Shown: positions 16,521 through 25,866, numbered from the stretch's first letter. The stretch: 64,000 bases of DNA from Infirmifilum lucidum (GCF_014876775.1 NZ_CP062310.1:62001-126000); one strand, 5' to 3'. Notes: generated by a model not told the origin, from the letters alone. Numbers and translations are program-made.

Positions 16521-17654
16521 ATGCTTGGGATGCTCGCCGAAGGCTACAGGATACGCGGGGAGCACGGAGAGTATACTGTTCTCAGGCACTTTAAGACGGG
16601 GGGCTTCGGCGAGCTCTACCTCCTCTCCGGCGATCTTATAGGGAAGATCCCGCGGCTGGACGTCGTAATTCAGGTAGGCTTTGAGAAGGTGAGGGGGAGG
16701 TTCGAGACCGAGAAGGGCGTCTTGAAAACGGTGAAGGGGGAGCGGCACGTCGTCAGGTTTGTTGATTTCGGGTATGTCAGAGTACAGGGGTACGAGCTCC
16801 CGGTAATTATAATGGAGTTCGTCAAGGGGCCTACGCTACGGGACTACGTTGAGAAGAATGGGCCGCTGGAGGGGCGTAGTGCCCTCCTCTTCGCGAGGGC
16901 CCTGCTCGAGGCTGTTAGGAGCGTGAACGAGAAGGGCTACGTCTTGCGCGACCTTAAGCCCAGCAATATTATACTCAGGGGTGGTGACCCGTCAGACCCC
17001 GTAGTCGTAGACTTTGGCTGCGCACTATACCACGAAGTAACGCAGCTCCCGGAGAACTACCCTGACTGGAGGATATCCAGTGGTAGCTACACGCACCCCG
17101 ACCTATCCAGTAAGGGGGGCGTGGAGTTCTACTACGACGTGTACTCCTACGGTGCCACGCTCTACTACGCCCTCACGGGCGAGCATCCGAATAACCCAGA
17201 ATTCAGGAAGTGTGGCGTCTTCGCAGAGGTCGTTAAGAAGTGCATGCTCGGGGGACTAGGGCACACGAGCCAGATAGTGCTCCCGGGGGGGAAGGTGAGG
17301 ATTAGAGTGGAAGGAAGTGAATACACCTTCGACGTTTTTAAGTGCGGGGGGAAGATACTCATCGGGAGGGATCGCAGTTCACTTAGAGTGGTGGCCGTGT
17401 GCGGGGACGAGAGGGTCACCCTGGCAGATGACGTGGAGCAGTACATCTCCAGGCTCCCCGAAGGGCACCTCCTGGTAGACGTGGCCCGGATGAAGGTGGT
17501 CAGGCTGGGGAAGAACAAGCCGGCGCTATACAGGGGTGGCAGGTGGGTTGTAGTCCGAGGCGAGGAGGCGATAGGCCTTAGGGAGAGGGTGGCGCTCTCC
17601 TACGGCGAAGTGTCGGGGACGACGTACCTAGAGATGGAGCTGGCGGTGGAGTAG
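16521..17654 (+). CDS. Ser/Thr protein kinase with C-terminal FHA-like domain
   Basis: A 377-aa protein. The kinase domain spans about 15-230: Gly-rich loop KTGGFGELY (25-33), Lys42, catalytic LRDLKPSN (142-149; Arg-Asp kept, His replaced by Leu) and intact DFG (164-166). The C-terminal 110 residues form a beta-rich domain starting with ILIGRDRSS, as in FHA phosphothreonine-binding domains, though the usual SxxH is weak. A TATA box at 16497-16503 precedes the ATG by about 24 nt. The HerA-like ATPase gene starts at the next base after this stop, so phosphorylation may control that ATPase. Confidence 0.88.
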   Translation: MLGMLAEGYRIRGEHGEYTVLRHFKTGGFGELYLLSGDLIGKIPRLDVVIQVGFEKVRGRFETEKGVLKTVKGERHVVRFVDFGYVRVQGYELPVIIMEFVKGPTLRDYVEKNGPLEGRSALLFARALLEAVRSVNEKGYVLRDLKPSNIILRGGDPSDPVVVDFGCALYHEVTQLPENYPDWRISSGSYTHPDLSSKGGVEFYYDVYSYGATLYYALTGEHPNNPEFRKCGVFAEVVKKCMLGGLGHTSQIVLPGGKVRIRVEGSEYTFDVFKCGGKILIGRDRSSLRVVAVCGDERVTLADDVEQYISRLPEGHLLVDVARMKVVRLGKNKPALYRGGRWVVVRGEEAIGLRERVALSYGEVSGTTYLEMELAVE

Positions 17655-19559
17655 ATGCCTTCGTCCTTCAGGATCGGCGAGTGGGAGGGCAGGGCTGTCG
17701 AGCTGGCAGAGGAGGAGCTCCTCAAGCACGTGGTCATACTCGGGATGACGGGGTCGGGGAAGACGGGCGTCGGGGTAGCGTTAATGGAGGAGGTGCTCAT
17801 GGACGGGAGGAATGTCGTAGCCCTAGACGTCAAGGGGGACTTGTCTAACATTGCCAGGTGGGCTGAACACTGGACGCAGGGCCAGACCGCGGTATTCACG
17901 CCGGGGGCTGAGCCTAGCCCTGTAAACATCCTCGGGGCCTTGTCGAGGCCCGCCCAGTCAGTGGAGGAGTGCGCCTCAAACCTCGCCTTCTCCCTCCTCA
18001 GCTTGGTCCGCAGGCCCGGGAGAGCTGTCGAGCACACGCTCCTCTCCCACATAATACTGGAGCAGTGGTCGCGCCGCGGTTTTGTGGACTTGCACGAGCT
18101 CGTAGAGCTCGTAGTGTCTCCCCCCTTTACAAGCATAGGCCCGATGGGCCTAGAGGACTTTGCCCCAGAGGGCCTCAGGAAGAGCCTCGCCTCCGAGCTG
18201 AACGCGGTTATCTCCTCCCCCTCTTTCGGGAAGTGGCTCAGGGGGGTGCCCCTAGACATGGACGGGATATCGAGGTTTAAGGCCGCAGTGTTCTACCTGG
18301 CACACCTCACTCTAGACGAGAAGGTCTTCTTCACGTCCCTTCTCGCACAGGCAGTCTACAGGTGGATGACTGGCACTGGCGGGTCTGGCAGGCTCAGACT
18401 ACTCTTCTACCTGGACGAGGCGTACGGCTTCATACCCCCTGTCAGGAGGACACCCTCCAAGGAGCCCCTACTCCTCCTGGTCAAGCAGGGGAGGGCCTTC
18501 GGCACCTCCGTAGTCCTGGCGACGCAGAACGCCAGGGACATAGACTACAAGGCCCTGTCCAATATCGGCACGTGGATTATCGGCAGGCTCCAGTCCGAGC
18601 GCGACAGGAGGGCTGTCGCGGAGGGCGTGGGCCTCGATAAGCCAGGCCTGCTCAGAGAGCTCAAGTTCAGGGAGTTCCTCCTCGTGAGAGAGGGTAGAGT
18701 GGAGTTCATGAGGAGTAGAGACACGTATACGAGGTTGGGCCCACCACTGACTCTAGGCGAGGTAGGCACCCTGGCCAGAGCACTGCCCCCGGGAAGGCCA
18801 CTCCCGCAGGGCCACAGCTTTGGGAGCGTGTACATCCCCCTGGGTGGCTACGGCTTCAAGCCAGCAGTGTACATCTCCGCCAGAGTACACGCCGGCCCCT
18901 GCACCGCGAGGGTGGAGTCCTTCTTCGAGGCGGGCAGGCTGGACTTCGAGTCTAAGGCCGCCTACGGCGTCCCGCTCCAGAGCGTACGCCACTTGATCCA
19001 GGCCGCGGAGCGGGAGCCCGTCCCCGAGGCCTACGAGGCGTGGCTCAGGGACGTACAGGCGATGTTCGAGAAGTACTGGGCTAGCAGGGCGTTCCTCGTT
19101 TACCGGGGCTTCTGCTCCCAGCCCGGTGAAAAACCAGAAGAGTTCGAGCAGAGAGTCCTCGACGCAGTAGCCGTGGAGCTATACAGAGACGTAGAGAAGA
19201 AGTACTCTAGGAGGGTGAAGGCCCTAGAAGGCTCAATACGCAGGCTGGAGGAGAGGATAGCCCGGGAAGAGGAGAGGGAGAGGACGCGCAGGCTAGAGGC
19301 GCTCGGCAGGCTAGCGAGCTCGCTCCTCTCGGGTAGGGGGGCGAGAGCCCTAGCACACCTCGCGCCACTGCTACGCGGTGGCCGGGCGGGAGAGCTCGCC
19401 AGGAGGAAGTCAGAGCTACTTGCACAACTAGCAGAGCTCCGCGCAGAGGTAGAGAGGGAGAAGGCTGAGGCCCGGAGGCGCGTGCGCGAGCAAATAGTAC
19501 CTGTCAAGCCCCAGGGGGTCAGCGTGGAGGAAGTGTGCCTCGTCTGGCTAGGCCTCTAG
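17655..19559 (+). CDS. HerA/FtsK-type ATPase with long coiled coil
   Basis: A 634-aa protein. Residues 1-340 form a HerA-like P-loop domain with Walker A GMTGSGKT (about 30-37), Walker B LLFYLDEAYGF (about 250-260), a Gln motif VVLATQNARD and an Arg-rich IIGRLQSERDRR. Residues 345-450 are a separate domain, and 500-620 form an Arg/Glu coiled coil. HerA proteins pump DNA with NurA nuclease, but no NurA gene is near. Related HerA/DUF853-type ATPases occur in conflict and stress systems. It is translationally coupled to the kinase-FHA gene, suggesting a regulated DNA- or protein-remodelling machine. Confidence 0.85.
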   Translation: MPSSFRIGEWEGRAVELAEEELLKHVVILGMTGSGKTGVGVALMEEVLMDGRNVVALDVKGDLSNIARWAEHWTQGQTAVFTPGAEPSPVNILGALSRPAQSVEECASNLAFSLLSLVRRPGRAVEHTLLSHIILEQWSRRGFVDLHELVELVVSPPFTSIGPMGLEDFAPEGLRKSLASELNAVISSPSFGKWLRGVPLDMDGISRFKAAVFYLAHLTLDEKVFFTSLLAQAVYRWMTGTGGSGRLRLLFYLDEAYGFIPPVRRTPSKEPLLLLVKQGRAFGTSVVLATQNARDIDYKALSNIGTWIIGRLQSERDRRAVAEGVGLDKPGLLRELKFREFLLVREGRVEFMRSRDTYTRLGPPLTLGEVGTLARALPPGRPLPQGHSFGSVYIPLGGYGFKPAVYISARVHAGPCTARVESFFEAGRLDFESKAAYGVPLQSVRHLIQAAEREPVPEAYEAWLRDVQAMFEKYWASRAFLVYRGFCSQPGEKPEEFEQRVLDAVAVELYRDVEKKYSRRVKALEGSIRRLEERIAREEERERTRRLEALGRLASSLLSGRGARALAHLAPLLRGGRAGELARRKSELLAQLAELRAEVEREKAEARRRVREQIVPVKPQGVSVEEVCLVWLGL

Positions 19560-19727
19560 CCGCGGAGGCAGGAGTTACTCCGGTGCTCCCCAGCCCCCGG
19601 CTTCCACTTTTCCCGGCTACAGGGGCAACAGCGGCTCCTACCCGCTCCTGTATTGGGACTGTTAGCGAGTTGGGGGTTCCGGGGTAATGTTTATCTCGTG
19701 GCATTGGAGTACATTAGAGGGCTTGCA

Positions 19728-20255
19728 GTGAAGAAACCCTGGATAAAGACGGTAAGGTATGGAGACATTACATTCCCCCCAAGGCACTTAAAGGTGGGCA
19801 CAAAGATATCAGGTAAAGTTAAAATTCTCCTTTGTAGTGTGAGCTACTGTAGATATGACTTTATAATAGCTTCATACGTCGGACCTGGGCTTGGCAGTGA
19901 AATATTTGCATATTCACTAGTAAAGATCGAGGGGGCCTGGGAGCTCCGCAAGCTAGAGGATTTAAAGGATTTTAGAGGTATTATTCTCGAACCCCAGACG
20001 GACGTTTGGAAAGTCTTGGAACTTGCCAAGGAGAGGGGTGTCGGCGTAGTACTCCCCCCAGTCTACCGGATCACTCTCGAAGGGAGGGGCGATGAGCGCA
20101 CAATCGACTTTGAGGTAGGAGAGGAAGGGGATTACGTCTGCGGGTTAAGGTGCCGCGGAGGTTGTTATGAATCCTCCGATGAGATTTATGTTGAGGTTTA
20201 CATTGAGGGTGCTGCGGAGGAGGTCGGGGAGACCCCGACCCGGCTGCATCGGTAG
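19728..20255 (+). CDS. Beta-sandwich protein, soluble paralogue of 14172
   Basis: The frame is open from 19653. I place the start at GTG 19728, after a TATA-like GTTTAT at 19689-19694; GTG 19698 and TTG 19704 are alternatives. The 175-aa product holds TFPPRHLKVGTKISGKV, two Cys-containing strands (LLCSVSYC) and a C-terminal DYVCGLRCRGGCY cluster, then YVEVYIE. Six Cys residues could form disulfides or bind metal. Its membrane-inserted relative is at 14172. It sits between the HerA-like gene and the phosphatase gene. Function unknown. Confidence 0.6.
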   Translation: MKKPWIKTVRYGDITFPPRHLKVGTKISGKVKILLCSVSYCRYDFIIASYVGPGLGSEIFAYSLVKIEGAWELRKLEDLKDFRGIILEPQTDVWKVLELAKERGVGVVLPPVYRITLEGRGDERTIDFEVGEEGDYVCGLRCRGGCYESSDEIYVEVYIEGAAEEVGETPTRLHR

Positions 20256-20299
20256 CCTCCAGCGATAGGTTTTTATTGTCTGTCCGCGGGGTGTGCGTG

Positions 20300-21199
20300 A
20301 TGGGCGTTTTCTCTCCTCCTAGCTTGGGTGAGCTGAGGGGGCTACTCGAGGAGGCGGAGTCTGCCTTCGAGAGGGAGAGGAGCCTCGTAAAGTTGGGGGC
20401 TAGGAGGGCTGTCTTTGTCGGCGATATTCACGGCGACTACCTTTCGGTGGAGTACGTCCTCAAGAGGTTCCTGGGCGAGTACTCGCTCGTGTTCCTCGGG
20501 GACTACGTGGACAGGGGGCCTGAGCAGCTCAGGTGTATCGTCACGCTCCTCAGGTTGAAGGCCGAGGAGCCGGGTAGGGTCGTCATGCTTAGGGGGAACC
20601 ACGAGACAGCGAGGGTTAACTCTTCGTATGGCTTTTTCGCGGAGCTCGTAAAGTGGTATGGGGGGAGGGCGCAGGAGGCCTTCACGGACTTCAACAGAGT
20701 TTTCTCGAAGATGCCCTACGCGTGCCTCATCGGCAGAGTTCTGGCCGTGCACGGGGGGATTGCGAGAGAGTTGAGAACGCTCAGGGACATCGAGGCAATC
20801 CCCAAGGGGGACTTGGAGGCCGAGGAGGGGTTAGCGGCTGAGCTACTGTGGAACGACCCGAGCGAGGACGTAGAGGGTTTTGCGCCGAACGCCGTGAGGG
20901 GCGGGGGCTACGTGTTCGGGAGGAAGCCCCTCGAAGAGTTCATGAGGAGGAACAGGATCAGCCTGGTTGTGAGGTCTCACTACCCCTACCCCGAGGGCTT
21001 CAGGTACATGTTCCCGACAGGCGGCCAGGAAAAGCCCGGCGGCAGGCTAGCCTCGCTGATCCGCAGGGCCTTCAGGGCAGGGCCTAGGTACCCGGGTCTA
21101 CTCTTATCGATTTTCACGTGCAGGTACTACAGGCAGGTTAAAACACCCTCTGTCGCCGTGTTCGAGAAGGGTAGAATCAGCCAGCACGTAGTAGGCTGA
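20300..21199 (+). CDS. PPP-family serine/threonine protein phosphatase
   Basis: A 299-aa protein with all PPP metallophosphatase signatures: GDIHGDY, GDYVDRG, LRGNHE, a later HGG and RSHYPYPEG. These supply the two-metal centre and the catalytic His of PP1/PP2A-like enzymes. I choose ATG 20300 (GTG 20297 also possible), about 27 nt after TATA 20269-20277; the frame is open from 20276. Residues about 105-145 contain the usual cap helices. It is the only phosphatase among three kinases, so it is the likely eraser of their marks. Confidence 0.92.
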   Translation: MGVFSPPSLGELRGLLEEAESAFERERSLVKLGARRAVFVGDIHGDYLSVEYVLKRFLGEYSLVFLGDYVDRGPEQLRCIVTLLRLKAEEPGRVVMLRGNHETARVNSSYGFFAELVKWYGGRAQEAFTDFNRVFSKMPYACLIGRVLAVHGGIARELRTLRDIEAIPKGDLEAEEGLAAELLWNDPSEDVEGFAPNAVRGGGYVFGRKPLEEFMRRNRISLVVRSHYPYPEGFRYMFPTGGQEKPGGRLASLIRRAFRAGPRYPGLLLSIFTCRYYRQVKTPSVAVFEKGRISQHVVG

Positions 21200-21662
21200 C
21201 CCCCCTCTTCATTTGGGCTTTCACTCCTCAAGCCCACCACATTCCTCGCGCCCCTTTCTCACTACATCATAACATGCAATAGAGGGTGCACTGAGAGATG
21301 TTAACGAGGTAGTACCTAAAATAGGTGTACGGGGTGTGGTGTACTCCGGGGTATAGGCGTGAACAAGCCAGCGTAATAAGGAGAATGAGTCCGTGCAATG
21401 ATCCCAGAAAGAGGGATATGGCTGCCACAAGACACTCCGCCCTCAGTAGCCTCAGCGCAGGCAGAAATGGAATAACGGGCAACCATTTTTAGTCCCTTGC
21501 CACAGCCCAGGATCGCCCCTCCATGAACCCCTTGGGGTTTAAAGTGATAAAATCCAGGTGCTGTTGGTGTGGAGCCCTCCTTAGCCCTGGGCTCAGGAGT
21601 GCAGTGAGCGGGGCGGGAGGAGTTCTTACAGTATGGCTGGGGCACTCTAGCCCCGGCTCCTG
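21200..21662. other. Intergenic region, possibly a small decayed ORF
   Basis: About 460 bp. A leftward frame of up to 71 codons ending at 21267 encodes a hydrophobic stretch (VAAISLFLGSLHGLILLITLA), but it has no properly spaced TATA box. I cannot support any gene here with confidence. Confidence 0.4.
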
Positions 21663-22292
21663 CTAGGGCTTGTGGGACGTGGCTTCTCTCAGCAGCTCCC
21701 TACCCCTCTCTATCGCCCTCTCCACCCACAAGACCGCGCTCTCTAAGTCTACTACCCCGGCTGGAGGGGTTCCAGCAACCTCCCCCCTCCCCACTCTGGC
21801 CCGCGAGCCCCCTCTGACAGACTCCAGGAGCTCGACAACCTCCCTGTGCCCCTTCTCCCTCGCAAGGTCTAGGGGCGTCCTGCCCTCATTGTCCCTGGCG
21901 TTCACGTGTGCGCCTTTGTCGAGTAGTAGCTTCACGACTCCCAGGTGCCCATTGAAAGCAGCAAGGTGTAGCGGCGTCCAGCCAAACTTGTTCCTGGCGT
22001 TCACGTCTGCGCCCCTATCCAACAGCAGCCTCGCGACATCTAAGTGCCCATCGCGAGCAGCATAGTGTAGCGGTGTCCAGCCAAGCTCGTCCCTGGCGTC
22101 TACTTCTGCACCTCTCTCCACTAGTAGCCTTACGACCTCCAAGTGCCCGGAATCAGCAGCATGGTGTAGCGGCGTCCAGCCATCATAGTCCCTAGCGTCC
22201 ACGTGTGCGCCTCTGTCGAGCAGTTCTTTTACCCTCCTGTAGTCGCCCTCCTTCGCTGCCTTCACTAATTCCATGTCTACCGAGCCCTGCAC
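21663..22292 (-). CDS. Ankyrin-repeat protein (ANK2)
   Basis: The frame is open to 22349, but GTG 22292 fits the shared promoter: its TATA (minus strand, about 22316-22322) is placed exactly as in ANK1. The 209-aa product has an N-cap (MELVKAAKEGDYRRVKELL), three full 33-residue repeats (WTPLHHAA, WTPLHYAA, WTPLHLAA) and a C-cap (RTPLDLAREKGHREVVELLE). A tail of about 55 residues without the zinc domain follows. The gene is divergent from the kinase gene at 22406 and shares the promoter cassette with it, which suggests a kinase-ankyrin partnership. Confidence 0.9.
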   Translation of the reverse strand: MQGSVDMELVKAAKEGDYRRVKELLDRGAHVDARDYDGWTPLHHAADSGHLEVVRLLVERGAEVDARDELGWTPLHYAARDGHLDVARLLLDRGADVNARNKFGWTPLHLAAFNGHLGVVKLLLDKGAHVNARDNEGRTPLDLAREKGHREVVELLESVRGGSRARVGRGEVAGTPPAGVVDLESAVLWVERAIERGRELLREATSHKP

Positions 22293-22409
22293 GGGGGAGT
22301 ACTCGCGGGGCAGGCATATAAACGTTGCCGCTCGAGCAGTCCCGGGCACTGAGGGCCGGGCACCTCCAGCAGAAAGCTATAAAAGGCCCCAGAGGCTAGA
22401 GTAGTGTGT
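22277..22409. repeat. Divergent promoter cassette, right copy of inverted repeat
   Basis: Inverted copy of 11859-11990. The AGCTATAAAAGGCCCC box (about 22374-22390) drives the kinase gene at GTG 22406, and the opposite box drives ANK2. The DNA between the boxes, including GTGCCCGGGACTGC-like and TTTCTGCTGGAGGTGC segments, is nearly unchanged between the copies. Confidence 0.85.
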
Positions 22410-23422
22410 CTTATGGGCGCCTTAAAGGGGGGTTTGAGGTTCTAGAGAAAGTGGGTGAGGGCGGTTTTGCTGAAGTCTATAAGGTTAGGAGGGTTTCCGA
22501 TGGCAGAGTCTTCGCGTTGAAGGTTCCGAAGAGTGGCGTAGACCGCGGGTACTTGGGGAGGGTGCTCGGGGTTCACAGGAAGCTATTGAATGTGGAGCAC
22601 CCGAATATAGTGAGGGTGTACGAGGTGGGGGCGGGGGAGGAGCCCTACATACTCCTAGAGTACATCGACCCCAGCTCCAACCTCGGGGGGGTCGTCGGGA
22701 GGAGGAAGGTGGAGCTCGAGGAGGCGGCTAGGATAGTCTACGACGTGATGAAGGCGTTAGTCTTTGCTAGGCAGGTACTTGACATAAAGGCGCACATGGA
22801 TCTCTGCCCCTCAAACATCTTCGTAGTGGAGGGCACGGCTAAAGTCTCGGACTTTGACAGCGCCTACTGGGCAGATATCAGCTACTCTTCCTTCAGGACG
22901 CACTTCGACTACGCCCCGCCTGATGCTAGCGAGGAAGCCCTGCAAGACGAGAGGTTTCTCGAGACGTATGACGCCTTTGCGCTTGGAGTAATATTCCTCG
23001 AGCTGGTAGAGGGTAGGAGAGGGCTCAGGGCACGCATCCTCGCGTCTCGCGAGGAGCTCTTGGAGAAGCTTCCCATCCCTTTAAGGGCTGCTCTTAGGCG
23101 GATGGTAGATCCAGTCTACACTGGGAGGATTAGTGTTGCCGAGGCTATCCCCTTCTTCGAAGACTACCTCGAGGCAACTAACTACAAGGTTCAGGTAGTA
23201 AGGCTAGTCGTGGAGTACCTCGACCTCCTCGAGAACCTGAGGTGGAAAATGCGGAAGGAAGGCGCCAAGTTGTCTGCTAGAGAGCTCGAGGAGTTAAAGG
23301 CTCTTGAAGGAACCGTGGAAAGAGCAGTTCAAGCCCTGAAGAGCGAGGGCGGGGGTGTAGACGCGCTCATCGCGGACGCGAGGCTGAAAATGGACGCGCT
23401 TAGAGGCAAGCTACATAAATAG
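22406..23422 (+). CDS. Ser/Thr protein kinase with DFD motif and coiled-coil tail
   Basis: A 338-aa protein. Gly-rich loop GEGGFAEVY (18-25), Lys39 in FALKV, catalytic loop HMDLCPSN (130-137; His and Asp kept, Arg replaced by Met) and metal-binding DFD (149-151) instead of DFG. The catalytic residues are present, so it could be active, but loss of the Arg and Gly points to unusual regulation. Residues about 255-338 are coiled coil. It starts at GTG 22406, about 26 nt after the TATA of the repeated cassette, and is followed 96 nt later by the FHA protein gene with its own TATA. Confidence 0.88.
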   Translation: MSYGRLKGGFEVLEKVGEGGFAEVYKVRRVSDGRVFALKVPKSGVDRGYLGRVLGVHRKLLNVEHPNIVRVYEVGAGEEPYILLEYIDPSSNLGGVVGRRKVELEEAARIVYDVMKALVFARQVLDIKAHMDLCPSNIFVVEGTAKVSDFDSAYWADISYSSFRTHFDYAPPDASEEALQDERFLETYDAFALGVIFLELVEGRRGLRARILASREELLEKLPIPLRAALRRMVDPVYTGRISVAEAIPFFEDYLEATNYKVQVVRLVVEYLDLLENLRWKMRKEGAKLSARELEELKALEGTVERAVQALKSEGGGVDALIADARLKMDALRGKLHK

Positions 23423-23518
23423 CGTCGGGACGGCACTACCTGGGTGTGGCCTAACCCCGCGAGCATGCGACCCTAGGCTTGCGGAAGGTTTTTAACATTG
23501 GTGCCGAATAGACAGAAT

Positions 23519-24517
23519 GTGGGTAAGGAGGGGCTACTCTGGTACGCAATTAATTTCAAGATCGAAAATATAGACCAGATAATAGGAGAACTCCAGGATC
23601 TTCTGAGACGACTCGAACAGCCGCTTGAACAGGGGGATATAGATAGAATAATGGAGAAGCTAGGAGAACCCGGAGGGATCAAGGCCTTACTTGATGACCT
23701 ATCTTATATGTTGTCGGACATTGGGAGCCCCGAGCTTGCTGTAAAACCAGTCAGTGACTTGAAAAAAGAGGTAGAATACTACATCGAGCACTTTAAAGAA
23801 GAGGGAGTACCTCCCCGCTTGGTCGAAAATCTAGAGATAAAGCTCCAGTCGTGGCGGCGGGCTTTAAATAATAGAATTAGGAATAATATCTTCATCTATT
23901 CCAACGCTATAATAAACCGGGGGAGGGATGAGACCCAGCTAATACTTGGCGATGGGGGAGCCGTAACCATATGGGATCCTAAGGGCGACTTAAGGGGTAG
24001 TGTGCCTGGAAGCCCAGGGCCTCCCACAGGGGAGGGGCCCACCATTATGCCGTTGCCGAAGTTCGTGCCCTACGTGAAGTTTCCCGGGGCTGTTGTCGTG
24101 AGAGCTAGAGACAGGATTTACAGGGCATACGAGCCGTTCATTGTCGGGAGGAAAGGGGGGAGCCTTGTTGTGAGGGGGTTGCAGAGGGGCATGCTGCTCG
24201 AGGAAATCTTCGAGGCACGTGAGGCTGGATATTCTGAGCCAGAGCTCTTGGACGAAAAGTTCCCAGTGGTGGAGGTTCTCTCCGAGGTATGTAGCAGGCG
24301 TGTCTCGAGACTCCACGGGCTCGTGTACTACCTCGGGGGCTCCTTCTACTACGTCAACTTGGGGGGAGGGGGGTCTACGCTCTACATACGTGACTCCTCG
24401 GTAAGGCTGCAGGGCTCTAACCCCCAGCAGTCTTTCCACTTCAGGCTAGAACCTGGTGCTGTTAGGGTTCTCTTGGCTGGCGCTGAAGAAGTTGGGTTAG
24501 AAGTGCCTGGGGCGTAG
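23519..24517 (+). CDS. FHA-domain protein with helical N-terminus
   Basis: I choose GTG 23519, 27 nt after TATA TTTTTAAC at 23488-23495 (the frame is open from 23498). The product has 332 aa. Residues 1-140 are helical with coiled-coil character. A Pro/Gly linker follows (about 155-180). Residues 200-320 form an FHA domain: FIVGRKGGS, then VSRLHGLVYYLGG and a Gly-rich loop before STLYIRD. FHA domains bind phosphothreonine, so this is a likely reader of the adjacent kinase's products. Confidence 0.8.
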   Translation: MGKEGLLWYAINFKIENIDQIIGELQDLLRRLEQPLEQGDIDRIMEKLGEPGGIKALLDDLSYMLSDIGSPELAVKPVSDLKKEVEYYIEHFKEEGVPPRLVENLEIKLQSWRRALNNRIRNNIFIYSNAIINRGRDETQLILGDGGAVTIWDPKGDLRGSVPGSPGPPTGEGPTIMPLPKFVPYVKFPGAVVVRARDRIYRAYEPFIVGRKGGSLVVRGLQRGMLLEEIFEAREAGYSEPELLDEKFPVVEVLSEVCSRRVSRLHGLVYYLGGSFYYVNLGGGGSTLYIRDSSVRLQGSNPQQSFHFRLEPGAVRVLLAGAEEVGLEVPGA

Positions 24518-24582
24518 TGGCCAGGGTTCTGTTACTACCCCGTCCTCCGGGGTTGTAGCCGTGCCCCCTGAAGCTGTAGTAC

Positions 24583-25866
24583 TTATGGACAGTTCTCCTT
24601 CACCATTTTAATTCTTCTCAACACATCATCGCTACAGGCGATTTTCCGCGCAATACTGTCGGCCTCTGCGTACCTCCCCCTCGCCACGAGTAAGGCTAGC
24701 CCGTCAAACAAGCTGAATGTCCCGCCGTCAACTTGAACCTTCTCGTCCTGGTAGATCTTTGCCGTCGAGAAGAGCCTGTCGTCGAATAGCACTTCTTCGC
24801 CGCCGGGCAGTGCGACGTAGAGGTCTGGGACTCCAACACCTCTCCTCTCGAGGATTTTACGGGCAAACCGGTACTTTGGGTAGACGTTCTGGGCTACTTC
24901 GAAGAGGAGGGCGCCCACGAGGTCGGCTAGTCTCAGCTTGTCGGTGTAGAGGTTTCTCGTGAGCCTGATCTTTATCCCGTCACGCTTCGGGTCTACACTC
25001 TCAATAGGCATCTTGAAAACCCAGTGGGTTAGGTATCCGGCACCCAACAGCGCTATGTCCTCGACAATGTTCTTGAGTGTTTTCTCGTCCCCCCTACTCC
25101 TCCCCGCGCAGTCGATCGAGTCTAGGAGGTTTAGTACCCCCACAACCTTGAGCACGTCGACTTCGTCTGGGAAGTCTACAGCCTCGATTCTTACCCCGCC
25201 CTCTAACTCCTGCGGGTAACACTTGGGGTTCTCCAAATCGTGAGACTCAACGACCAGCGCGAGAACCCGCCCCAATTCAGGCCACTCTTTTAATATGAAG
25301 TCCCGAGAATAGGCGGCGGAGACGTATGGGTGTAGCTTCCTCATGACCGCCCTCAGCGTCTCCTTCGCGTAAGATGGGATATCGTCCCAAGCCTTGTCTT
25401 TGAGGTTATGGGGGAATTCTAGTACGCCTCTCGGGAAGAACACGTCAGTTATGCTCCTGCTCCCTTCCCGCAACCCGTCCAGTAGCTTCCTCTCAGCGTC
25501 ACCCCTGCATATGCTACTGACAAAGTAGTCTTCTATCTTCCTGAGCGGGTCTTCTGCACACCATTTCCCAGCCCATGTCTCCACCTCCTCTTTGGATAAT
25601 TGGAGGTCTGCCCAGTTCCGCGGGTTATAAGCCATGCCTATGTCGTGCAGGTACACAGCCATCCTAATTACTTCGTGCTCTGCACCGTTAATGTTCCCAT
25701 ACCACGTCTCATTGTACAAGGACTTAAAGTACATCTCCAGGTTTTTGCTATGCCTGTGGTCGTGGTACGTGTAGTGGAAGAAGAAGAGGTTGGCATACGG
25801 CAGTATACTTGAGGCGGTTTCAACAACGTAGTCTGCGACGCGCCTCAGCTTGAAAGTTCCTGGCAC
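24583..25866 (-). CDS. HD-domain metal-dependent phosphohydrolase-like protein
   Basis: The frame is open to 25911, but GTG 25866 lies 27 nt after a minus-strand TATA box (25889-25897), so I use it; 427 aa. The N-terminal third carries YHDHRHSKNLEMY and, about 40 residues on, VYLHDIGM, the H...HD signature of HD phosphohydrolases. A later VVESHDLENPK may supply the remaining metal ligands. HD enzymes cleave nucleotide phosphates or cyclic nucleotides; the substrate is not predictable here. It faces the Ig-FHA gene across an 88-bp divergent promoter. Confidence 0.75.
   Translation of the reverse strand: MPGTFKLRRVADYVVETASSILPYANLFFFHYTYHDHRHSKNLEMYFKSLYNETWYGNINGAEHEVIRMAVYLHDIGMAYNPRNWADLQLSKEEVETWAGKWCAEDPLRKIEDYFVSSICRGDAERKLLDGLREGSRSITDVFFPRGVLEFPHNLKDKAWDDIPSYAKETLRAVMRKLHPYVSAAYSRDFILKEWPELGRVLALVVESHDLENPKCYPQELEGGVRIEAVDFPDEVDVLKVVGVLNLLDSIDCAGRSRGDEKTLKNIVEDIALLGAGYLTHWVFKMPIESVDPKRDGIKIRLTRNLYTDKLRLADLVGALLFEVAQNVYPKYRFARKILERRGVGVPDLYVALPGGEEVLFDDRLFSTAKIYQDEKVQVDGGTFSLFDGLALLVARGRYAEADSIARKIACSDDVLRRIKMVKENCP

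Noticed and set aside
21267-21482. 71-codon hydrophobic frame on the minus strand
   Set aside because: No properly spaced TATA box, no family; noted only as a possible relic in the intergenic entry.
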